Assembly: GCA_015501585.1 (NCBI GenBank)
Contig: JADNRY010001224.1
Location: 1 to 14,579, forward strand
Direction of reading: 5' to 3'
DNA: 14,579 nt
DNA from: Rhodocollybia butyracea
Lineage: Eukaryota; Basidiomycota; Agaricomycetes; Agaricales; Omphalotaceae
Part shown: positions 7,803-14,579 of the stretch, in pieces
Layout: each line of letters starts with the position of its first letter
How positions within the stretch are numbered: the stretch's first letter is position 1
Translations under genes and position numbers: made by a program
Notes under the pieces: model-generated
Databases searched by the model: none
Told to the model about the DNA's origin: nothing
Seen by the model: only the letters and a program-made list of their open reading frames with translations

Positions 7803-8917
7803 TGACAAAAAATTGGCTTGATCAAGCAAGATCTAAGCCAAATATCAATCAGTACATAGTACATAGATAATATAGGTAGTCTGAGCGCACTGAGAGCCCT
7901 GATATCCAAGATCTAACAACTAGGTCAACTTGAGAGGTTCTAGATGTGTGTAGATCTGCTATGGATGTATTATGGGCTCTGTTCAGTGAAAGATCAGTAG
8001 ATCAGAGAGAAAGGCACACCAATTCCTGTATCTGAGACTCTTGTGAGCAGAGCTAAGGTCTGTGCAGATGTAGGAAGTGCTGAGAGATGATGTTTGAGCT
8101 ATCAGAGCTGTAGAAAGGGGACAGATGTCCTTACCAACCACCAAAGACAAGGGATATGATGGGGGAAGGGAAGGAAGGAGCAGGAATGCGATTCAGAGGC
8201 TTTTCTGACGACCACAGGCCTCTGCACAGGACTCTGGCACCTGTGGGAGCCAACCACTGAATATACACACTGCTCCAACATCTGTCAAATATTAAACTTG
8301 TGATATCTTGGGAACCGGTGACTCAAATCCTATAATTTTTGCACCATTGGATTCGCATTAAAAGACCGCTCATAATGATACCAGACATGTCCTAGAACCA
8401 CTGACAGAAAAACTGTCTGGAGTTGATACAAGGATGTCAGACTTTGAATGGATCAAAGTGATCATATGATGTGAATGGCTCATCCAATGGCCTCGGCAAA
8501 AATTCCATTGGATTCTCCTCAAAATTCCTGTCAGAATGATATCCCAAAAGTCATGTGACAATGATGTGTCACATTGTAGGCTGCAACTCGAACTGTGAAT
8601 AGCTCAACAGCAAAGGATGATATTAACAAGAGATAAAATGTGTTTTGAAGCTGGGGTTCAGCTTGTTCAAATAGTCTGTAAGCCAAAAGAGAGACACTGA
8701 AGCATGCTGGAGTGAGGACAAAGCAGAGAGAGTTCATGTGCACCAAGGTGATGAACTGTGCTCTATACCTGTCAGGACTGGAGTGTGGACAAAGCAGAGA
8801 GAGTTCATGTGCACCAAGGTGATGAACTGTGCTCTCTACTTGTCAAGATAGATCTGTTGTTTGCAGAGGCCTTCAGAAAGTCTCCCTACCCTTGGAATCC
8901 GCCTTCATGTCGACCTA
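7803..8917 (-). repeat. A2 internal copy of the long split direct repeat (1,115 bp)
   Basis: It appears identical to 12195-13309 (constant offset of 4,392). It contains a 10-bp palindrome CTTGATCAAG at 7817-7826, a 9-bp inverted repeat (8482-8490/8505-8513), and a 71-bp tandem duplication (8707-8848). Short frames of 63 and 71 codons inside it occur unchanged in both copies but look non-coding. Confidence 0.92.
8707..8848. repeat. 71-bp tandem duplication inside A2
   Basis: Two direct copies (8707-8777, 8778-8848) start CTGGAGTG and share GGACAAAGCAGAGAGAGTTC and GTGCACCAAGGTGATGAAC. Each unit holds a small inverted repeat (GTTCAT...ATGAAC around CACC/GGTG). The same pair is in A1 at 13099-13240. 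Lying near the transcript start side of the repeat, it could carry promoter elements. Confidence 0.85.
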
Positions 8918-8999
8918 TGCCTTTTGTCACTCAGTAATGAATAAGTTAGCCAAAACTCAGGCCCCAGGCCCATAAATTAAGCGGATCATGAAGAGCTAT
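8914..8999 (-). repeat. B1 internal short repeat of YR element (86 bp)
   Basis: It is identical to 7603-7688 and overlaps the end of A2 by the four bases CCTA (8914-8917). This B1/A2 junction resembles the joint of the presumed circular intermediate. Confidence 0.9.
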
Positions 9000-9068
9000 A
9001 AAAGCTATGGATTGTTGTTGAGGGGTGGATGGTGGTGAAAAAGATGTGAATGAGACGCAAGGGGAGTG

Positions 9069-10076
9069 TTAAAGGTGTTGGTGAAGTCTAATAGCTGCTA
9101 GCTGCAACTCAGCCCGGACAGCAGGGTTATCTCTGATGTAAATTTTCCATGCTGTAGAAGACCATCTCCCAAGAGCCATGATGATGGACTCATCAAGACC
9201 AAGCCCAGAGTAAAATGTGGCCCCACCAGCTCTAGCTGAATGTCCACCAAAGTCTCTACTCAGGACAGCATAAAACATAGATTCAAACCAAGACCTAGAT
9301 GGAAGAGAGCCATCTTCGCAGATAAACAGAGCTGGTCTAGCTCCATGAAGCCTGTCTCTAGCAATGGTGTATTCCTGTAGCAAAGAGACAGGATTGGCAA
9401 GTTTCTGGGTACAGAAGAGAATCTCAGTTCCTTGATAGAATGGATCACTCTTGTGATATGGAAGATGATAACCAGCTTGCAACAACTCAAGCTTGAGTGA
9501 TGCCCTTTTGATTACCTTCCTCCAGTCAAAAAGTGATTTTTGATTTGGAACTGTGAGCTCTCCAATTCTGTGACACCCATAGAAGGCACAACTAATGATA
9601 GTAGCAAACAGAAGATGATTGTAAGAGAGGTGTCTCCTTTCATAGAATTGCATGATATGGTGGGGTCTAAGAGGTGGTTTCCTCTTCACAGGGTCAGCCC
9701 TGACTTTCTTAGACCCTCTTATAGTAGCTTGAACCAAGGGGTCAGACCTTGATTCATCAAAATGAGGGTAAAGCTGTTTCAAGTAGTGTCTTGCTCCAGT
9801 GAGATATTCAGGCCCAGAGGCAATATGTTTGGATGTGTAGGCTATGTAGCGAGACAGTGTAGATAGAGTAGGGTCCAAGGGGAGGTTGTGAGAAGTGCAG
9901 AAGCGAATGTAGTCTTTAGCACCAGTTGAATAGTTATTTTTAGTAGACTTTTCAATGGCATGAGATTGAAGGAAGATAACAAGATCATCCAACTTGTTCA
10001 TATCCATTGGGGGGCGAGCAGAGCGCCCATTCCGGCCACTCTGCTCACCCAAGGCTTCTAAAAGGACTCTCTCCAT
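9069..10076 (-). CDS. Tyrosine recombinase of DIRS/Ngaro-type element
   Basis: This is a 335-residue open frame. The N-terminal half (about 30-120) fits a SAM-like core-binding domain: STKNNYSTGAKDYIRFC and a helical LSRYIAYTSKH segment. The catalytic domain shows all expected residues: Arg170 in YGCHRIGEL, Lys209 in the hairpin LPYHKSDPFYQG, His279-x-x-Arg282 in GGHSARAGGATF, Trp305 in ALGRWSS, and nucleophile Tyr313 in KIYIRDNP. It should catalyse strand exchange that inserts the circular DNA copy into the genome. The ATG at 10076 overlaps the RNase H remnant's last codons in another frame, an ORF overlap typical of this class; frameshift or reinitiation may also be used. The frame is uninterrupted, so the enzyme may be active. 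Length is normal for the family. Confidence is high from motifs and element context. Confidence 0.92.
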   Translation of the reverse strand: MERVLLEALGEQSGRNGRSARPPMDMNKLDDLVIFLQSHAIEKSTKNNYSTGAKDYIRFCTSHNLPLDPTLSTLSRYIAYTSKHIASGPEYLTGARHYLKQLYPHFDESRSDPLVQATIRGSKKVRADPVKRKPPLRPHHIMQFYERRHLSYNHLLFATIISCAFYGCHRIGELTVPNQKSLFDWRKVIKRASLKLELLQAGYHLPYHKSDPFYQGTEILFCTQKLANPVSLLQEYTIARDRLHGARPALFICEDGSLPSRSWFESMFYAVLSRDFGGHSARAGGATFYSGLGLDESIIMALGRWSSTAWKIYIRDNPAVRAELQLAAIRLHQHL

Positions 10077-10333
10077 CGTGCCGGCAGTAGCTCTCTTGGG
10101 GGCTCAAAAAGGCGGACACGATTTGCAGGGAATTGAGGCTTGTAATCATCAAGCAAAAAGCAAGACAGTAAGTCTGCTTTGATGTTAGACTTGCTAGCAG
10201 TATATCTGACTTGAATATCTATCCCAGTCTTGAGAACAATAGCAGCAATAGCAAGGAGAATAACATTGTGAGATGATTCTCCTGCTGAGAGTGAGTTGAG
10301 GTCAACTTTAGTATATGAAGCTATAGCTTTGAG
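10058..10333 (-). pseudogene. RNase H C-terminal remnant of the lost RT/RNase H gene
   Basis: About 91 residues survive and end ELLPARWRESF followed by TAG. The segment SSHNVILLAIAAIVLKTG and then SNIKADLLS match the C-terminal part of RNase H in fungal DIRS-like polyproteins, where NxxADLLSR carries the last catalytic Asp; here the Arg is Cys (ADLLSC). The palm/fingers of reverse transcriptase and the first RNase H acidic residues are absent. Its frame is open further upstream only because the other frame of gag happens to be open. The 193 bp between gag stop and this remnant (10334-10526) reads as a proline/serine/leucine-rich linker (PPLPSLPLHLL), so a deletion joint probably lies near 10330. 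Confidence 0.78.
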
Positions 10334-10526
10334 AGTTGACTGCATCTGAGGATTATTCAGAAGATGCAGAGGAAGAGATGGCAGAGGTGGTGCAGAATAG
10401 ATGGAAGTAATACTGGCTGGAGTAAAATGAAATGAATGAGATGAAGAAGACCATAAAGAGCCGCTTCTGAAGCAAAGTGGAGGTGCTAGTTCAGCATCAG
10501 CAGTCCTCTTGCTGCCTGCTAGTGAT

Positions 10527-12152
10527 CTAGGACCTTGAATTGTGGTCTCTACCCTGATTTTGACGTCTTTCAATGAGTTTTGAGTAGCATGACTGGTTGT
10601 TGATGGCTCTGTGAGCTTCACCACACTCACTGCAATAACCATGTTTTCTGTTATTCTGACAAGGGTCTGAGCACCTATCATTATTCCAGAGGATACAAGG
10701 TGTATCATGTCTCTTGGAAAATGACTTGGCAGAAGTGGGAGATGAAGTAGGAGCTGCTCTCTTTCTAGAAGTGTCAGAGAGCATCTCCTTAAGCACAAGG
10801 TTCCTAAGCCCTTCAGATGTACCAAGGTCAAAAGGTGTATTGGCAGCCTTTTGACGAGCCTCTCTGTCCACTCTGATTCCCATAGATGGATCAGTGGGGG
10901 CAACTCTAAACAGCTCTTGAATCTGAGCTTTATAAGTAGTAAGCTCATTCTGCCTGTGGGGATATATATTAAGCAAAGGAATGAGCCAAGCCTCAAAAAC
11001 TCGAAGCCACTGGGATTCAGTAGTGACTGGGAGGCTTTTAATAGACTGCTCCTTTCTAACCAACTTGAACTCTGTACCAAAATCCTTGCTATCATCATGG
11101 AAGAAAGTGGTTCCATTGACAGCAGCATGAACTTTCTCAAAGTCCACATACTTGTCCTTAATGATGAGACAAAGCAAAGAGTGAGGGAGTGGATCAGAAA
11201 AGAACTGAGCTGAAAGGAGTCCAAGAACAGAATCCACATTGGTGTCCAGAGTGAACTGAAGTCTGAGATCCCATGTTTTCTGGACATGAGGTGACATGGA
11301 AGAGGTAGTAGTGAGTGCAGCAAGATGAGGGGCAGCCTCCAGAAGTGAAGCTGGAAGACTAGAGGACACCTTTGACCCAGAAGCTGCAGCAGGCTGAGCC
11401 AAGAATGGATCCATAGTGGGAACAATACCAGAGCCTGGTTGTTCATTCTCAATCTCAATAGAGTCTCCATTGACTGCAGCAAGTAGTGCTTCATTCTCAA
11501 TAAGTTCCCTTTCCATAGCAGCCCATGCTGCAGCCTGAGCAGCTTGCTGAGCTGTAATTCTCTCAGAAGTTGACTGCTGTCTCTGTTTCTCTTTAGCAGC
11601 AGCTCTCTTGTCTTTTCTAACATTAATTTCTTCCCTCTGGATCTGTAACATCTGCTGGACATAGTCATGGACCACATCAGGTTTACCTCCGCTATGGTCT
11701 TGGAAGGCTCTAAAGGCTTCTTTGACAGAAATCTCCTCATTTCTGAACTGTTCAAGGACCTGGTCCATTGCTTCAGAAGCTGCTCTGATCTCTTCAACCT
11801 CTGCAGCATGGTCAGAGGTGATAGGAGAGGGGGTGATTCGATCCAAGAGTGATTTGGACTGAATAGGCTTATCTTGGGAATGAGCAGTGGTTCTGGATGG
11901 ACCAGGAAGGTCAGAGAAGGGATATTGAAGTGTGTGGTGCAGTGAGGAGCCCAAGTGGGTGGTCTGAGCAGGTTTAGACAGAGAGGAGCCACCAGAGGTG
12001 ACTTGGGAAGGAGTGAGGACAGATTGAGGTAACTTGGACTTAATGTGTGACCTAGAAGAAGCCTGAGGTGATAAAGTGGCCTGAGACACAGGATCATGAG
12101 TTTGATCTGCCTGTTGGCCTTGATAAACAGAACCAGCTCGAGTTTTGGACAT
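10527..12152 (-). CDS. Gag-like protein of YR retrotransposon
   Basis: From the ATG at 12152 (MSKTRAGSVYQG) the frame gives 541 residues; a start at 12221 would add 23 residues that begin inside the A1 repeat and is less likely. Residues 1-110 are a low-complexity Ser/Thr/Gln/Pro region. About 115-240 is highly charged and helical (EAMDQVLEQFRNEE, KDKRAAAKEKQRQQ), a probable coiled coil for assembly. The central part (about 290-430) holds a globular domain with KDKYVDFEKVHAAVNG and WLRVFEAWLIPLLNIYPHR, as in Gag-like ORFs of fungal DIRS-like elements. A Cys/His cluster at about 486-522 (CILWNNDRC, YCSECGEAHRA, NNQSC) is a likely nucleic-acid-binding knuckle. It should package element RNA. The frame is intact. 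Assignment rests on position before RT/RNase H remnants and on the Cys cluster. Confidence 0.82.
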   Translation of the reverse strand: MSKTRAGSVYQGQQADQTHDPVSQATLSPQASSRSHIKSKLPQSVLTPSQVTSGGSSLSKPAQTTHLGSSLHHTLQYPFSDLPGPSRTTAHSQDKPIQSKSLLDRITPSPITSDHAAEVEEIRAASEAMDQVLEQFRNEEISVKEAFRAFQDHSGGKPDVVHDYVQQMLQIQREEINVRKDKRAAAKEKQRQQSTSERITAQQAAQAAAWAAMERELIENEALLAAVNGDSIEIENEQPGSGIVPTMDPFLAQPAAASGSKVSSSLPASLLEAAPHLAALTTTSSMSPHVQKTWDLRLQFTLDTNVDSVLGLLSAQFFSDPLPHSLLCLIIKDKYVDFEKVHAAVNGTTFFHDDSKDFGTEFKLVRKEQSIKSLPVTTESQWLRVFEAWLIPLLNIYPHRQNELTTYKAQIQELFRVAPTDPSMGIRVDREARQKAANTPFDLGTSEGLRNLVLKEMLSDTSRKRAAPTSSPTSAKSFSKRHDTPCILWNNDRCSDPCQNNRKHGYCSECGEAHRAINNQSCYSKLIERRQNQGRDHNSRS

Positions 12153-12194
12153 AAAACAATTGATATGAAGATGTGTGAAGAATGAGCAGGGAGA

Positions 12195-13309
12195 TGACAA
12201 AAAATTGGCTTGATCAAGCAAGATCTAAGCCAAATATCAATCAGTACATAGTACATAGATAATATAGGTAGTCTGAGCGCACTGAGAGCCCTGATATCCA
12301 AGATCTAACAACTAGGTCAACTTGAGAGGTTCTAGATGTGTGTAGATCTGCTATGGATGTATTATGGGCTCTGTTCAGTGAAAGATCAGTAGATCAGAGA
12401 GAAAGGCACACCAATTCCTGTATCTGAGACTCTTGTGAGCAGAGCTAAGGTCTGTGCAGATGTAGGAAGTGCTGAGAGATGATGTTTGAGCTATCAGAGC
12501 TGTAGAAAGGGGACAGATGTCCTTACCAACCACCAAAGACAAGGGATATGATGGGGGAAGGGAAGGAAGGAGCAGGAATGCGATTCAGAGGCTTTTCTGA
12601 CGACCACAGGCCTCTGCACAGGACTCTGGCACCTGTGGGAGCCAACCACTGAATATACACACTGCTCCAACATCTGTCAAATATTAAACTTGTGATATCT
12701 TGGGAACCGGTGACTCAAATCCTATAATTTTTGCACCATTGGATTCGCATTAAAAGACCGCTCATAATGATACCAGACATGTCCTAGAACCACTGACAGA
12801 AAAACTGTCTGGAGTTGATACAAGGATGTCAGACTTTGAATGGATCAAAGTGATCATATGATGTGAATGGCTCATCCAATGGCCTCGGCAAAAATTCCAT
12901 TGGATTCTCCTCAAAATTCCTGTCAGAATGATATCCCAAAAGTCATGTGACAATGATGTGTCACATTGTAGGCTGCAACTCGAACTGTGAATAGCTCAAC
13001 AGCAAAGGATGATATTAACAAGAGATAAAATGTGTTTTGAAGCTGGGGTTCAGCTTGTTCAAATAGTCTGTAAGCCAAAAGAGAGACACTGAAGCATGCT
13101 GGAGTGAGGACAAAGCAGAGAGAGTTCATGTGCACCAAGGTGATGAACTGTGCTCTATACCTGTCAGGACTGGAGTGTGGACAAAGCAGAGAGAGTTCAT
13201 GTGCACCAAGGTGATGAACTGTGCTCTCTACTTGTCAAGATAGATCTGTTGTTTGCAGAGGCCTTCAGAAAGTCTCCCTACCCTTGGAATCCGCCTTCAT
13301 GTCGACCTA
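12195..13309 (-). repeat. A1 terminal long split direct repeat (1,115 bp)
   Basis: It appears identical to 7803-8917. It is the upstream end of the element in its own orientation, ends 43 bp before the gag ATG, and so should contain the element promoter driving leftward transcription. Its outer end (CGACCTA) abuts host sequence at 13310, just before the LRR-like gene. The 71-bp tandem duplication is at 13099-13240. Confidence 0.92.
13099..13240. repeat. 71-bp tandem duplication inside A1
   Basis: Same pair of 71-bp units as at 8707-8848 (13099-13169 and 13170-13240), with the same internal differences, showing that the duplication predates this insertion. Confidence 0.85.
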
Positions 13310-13323
13310 GTTCTCATAGCACT

Positions 13324-14579
13324 ATGGCTGTGTATCAACCTCGCGGTCTTGCAAACGAGCTATTTCGCCTCATCGCCGAAGAAGCAGGCCCCCAGGTCAT
13401 CACTCAAGCGCTCCCAGCATCCAAATTTATTTATAACATGTTCATGCCGTTTGTCTACGAGAGTCCGCCTCCTTCGGCCTTGAAAACCCTTGCTCTCCTT
13501 GACAAGGAGCGTAAACCGCTTCGACAAAGCCACCCCGCAGCATTTGTGAAAAGGCTTTCCATTTCGGGAAAGGGCTGGAATGCAGATGAGCTCAAGACCG
13601 CAATACAGCACGCACTTCAAAATATTGAGCTTCACAACCCTGACTGCCGCCTTCAGTCATTTTCTGTAGCATGTGCCAACTATGCGTTACCCATCGTCCT
13701 GCCCTGCGCTGCCAACTCTTTGCTTTCTCTCAAGGAACTTGAGCTTTACATATCTTACCCCACACTCTGCACCCGTGCGTGTGTCTCCTTAGTGGTATGT
13801 TCTCATCCAATCTGGTTGAACTGTCTGGTTTATTTTGTCCAATTGAATAGACGTCCCTCTTTGCGCTGGGGCTTGAGAAGGTGACTCTCGCCCTGCCGCG
13901 TGCATTTTCGCTTCGTGAGTATCCACTCTTGTGTTCATTGATGTGGCCTGATGGATGACTGTAGCGCGTTTTGCTACTATAGCAACACTTTTAAAATCGT
14001 TATGCGATATCGCTAGTCAGAGCCTTACCCAGCTTGAATTCCATGTCCCATCTCTCCAAGGGAATAGCGACCTGCACTCCAAGCTTCCCGCTCTGTTGAG
14101 TGACGTGACATTTGTGTTTCCTCATCTGAAAAAGCTCGTCTACATTGCTGAAGGACACTACTTTTCCCTAGTCCCTTTTCTCCAACGCCATCCGCTTATC
14201 ACAGAGCTCCGATACTTCGTTAACTGCCCTCCTGATATCTCTTCGCTGCTGGAGGAACGTCACCTGCTTCCCAATCTCTCACGATTACATACGTATATCC
14301 ACGATGCCTCTGTTTCACAGAGATTGAGCATACCGCGAAGTCTGTGCCGCATCAACTGGTAGCTTTACAAGTAAAGCTCAGCAAGTTCAGCAACTCCGTT
14401 GATCCAGGGCTAAATAAACTTCAAAAACATTTAATGCTGATCGAGACACTGCGATACCTTTGCATCGATGATCCTCTATTATTCGGAGGATTTAGCTATC
14501 AGACTGCTGTCGCCTTTATCCAGGCATGCCCTCGCTTGATCGAGTTTAAAATCTTTGGAAAAGCTGAATGGTTTCTGCA
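13324..14579 (+). CDS. F-box/LRR-like protein, partial at window end
   Basis: The model is exon 1 13324-13794, intron 13795-13850 (GTATGT...AATAG), exon 2 13851-13914, intron 13915-13964 (GTGAGT...TGTAG), exon 3 from 13965. Frames join as CVSLV-TSLFALGLEKV and LPRFATIATLL. The N terminus (LANELFRLIAEEAG) recalls a degenerate fungal F-box, and later parts carry leucine-rich periodicity (SLLSLKELELYIS, FPHLKKLVYI, LLPNLSRLHTYI, MLIETLRYLCIDD). Such proteins act as substrate receptors of SCF ubiquitin ligases or as uncharacterised LRR scaffolds. Exon 3 stops at 14362, but another frame from about 14321 to the window end is open and LRR-like, so either a third intron (candidate 14259-14320 with weak donor GTCACC and good acceptor TTTCACAG) or a frameshift lies there. 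The ATG is only 14 bp from the mobile element. An upstream in-frame extension into the repeat begins with GTG, not ATG, and is rejected. Confidence 0.6.

Larger units (their letters stand above)
7603..13309 (-). mobile_element. Tyrosine-recombinase retrotransposon (Ngaro/PAT-type split repeats), RT-deleted
   Basis: On the minus strand the order is A1 (12195-13309), gag, RNase H remnant, YR, B1 (8914-8999), A2 (7803-8917), a 114-bp spacer, B2 (7603-7688). This A1-ORFs-B1-A2-B2 split direct repeat layout is the hallmark of Ngaro-type YR retrotransposons, which replicate through a circular intermediate and integrate with a tyrosine recombinase without target duplication. The A pair and the B pair appear identical, so insertion was recent. 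Gag and YR are open, but the reverse transcriptase and most of RNase H are absent: only about 90 C-terminal residues remain. No methyltransferase or hydrolase gene is seen. The sequence CCTA occurs at both outer ends and once at the B1/A2 junction, as expected for a circle-junction overlap. Movement probably depends on RT from a complete relative. Confidence 0.85.

Noticed and set aside
8370..8746. 63- and 71-codon minus-strand frames inside A2 (also in A1 at 12762-13138)
   Set aside because: They are unchanged in both copies only because the repeats are identical. No motif or start context supports coding.
10058..12301. A 747-codon minus-strand open frame
   Set aside because: Only its last 90 or so residues are RNase H-like. 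The rest is an out-of-frame reading of gag, leucine-rich and without motifs, beginning inside the A1 repeat.
7603..13309. Classical LTR retrotransposon or Crypton
   Set aside because: There is no integrase, protease or TG..CA LTR pattern. Gag, the RNase H remnant and split direct repeats exclude a Crypton DNA transposon.
13150..13323. N-terminal extension of the LRR-like gene into the transposon repeat
   Set aside because: The frame is open but its first codon is GTG, and the extension is repeat sequence. The ATG at 13324 gives a sensible N terminus.

Overview
The window looks like nuclear DNA of a mushroom-forming fungus (Agaricomycetes). Host genes are broken by introns of 50-62 nt with GT..AG borders. 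The protein families fit: a short GIY-YIG/T5orf172 protein, a small MYND-finger protein, an F-box/leucine-rich-repeat-like protein, and a tyrosine-recombinase (YR) retroelement of the DIRS/Ngaro type. I see no tRNA, rRNA or prokaryotic-type operon. Gene models below were joined by hand from exon frames and splice signals; no alignment or transcript data were available.

Layout. 1-288: probable 3' end of an unidentified gene ending in a coiled coil. 289-1425: no gene, two short inverted repeats. 1426-1926 (+): two-exon GIY-YIG/T5orf172 gene. 2290-3780: unusual non-coding block made of many copies of a small hairpin-forming motif (CAGCA, about 6 nt loop, TGCTG) in both orientations, part of it enlarged by a 334-bp tandem duplication. 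3912-6041 (-): three-exon gene for a 672-residue protein resembling an uncharacterised mushroom family. 6042-6567: no gene. 6568-7339 (-): three-exon gene with a perfect N-terminal MYND zinc finger. 7603-13309: a 5.7-kb mobile element. 13324 to the window end (+): F-box/LRR-like gene, cut off by the window edge.

The mobile element reads on the minus strand and has the split direct repeats of Ngaro/PAT-type YR retrotransposons: A1 (12195-13309), gag, RNase H remnant, YR, B1 (8914-8999), A2 (7803-8917), B2 (7603-7688). The 1,115-bp A copies and 86-bp B copies appear identical, so the insertion is young. Gag and the recombinase are open, with the recombinase catalytic residues all present, but the whole reverse transcriptase and most of RNase H are missing. 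It is best explained as a recently moved, internally deleted element that borrows RT from a full-length relative.

The element sits between two divergently transcribed genes, only 14 bp upstream of the LRR-like gene's ATG and 263 bp upstream of the MYND gene's ATG. Without it the two genes would share a promoter region of about 280 bp, so the insertion split a likely bidirectional promoter. The most interesting items are this RT-less but apparently young element and the hairpin-motif array at 2.3-3.8 kb, which no standard feature class explains.
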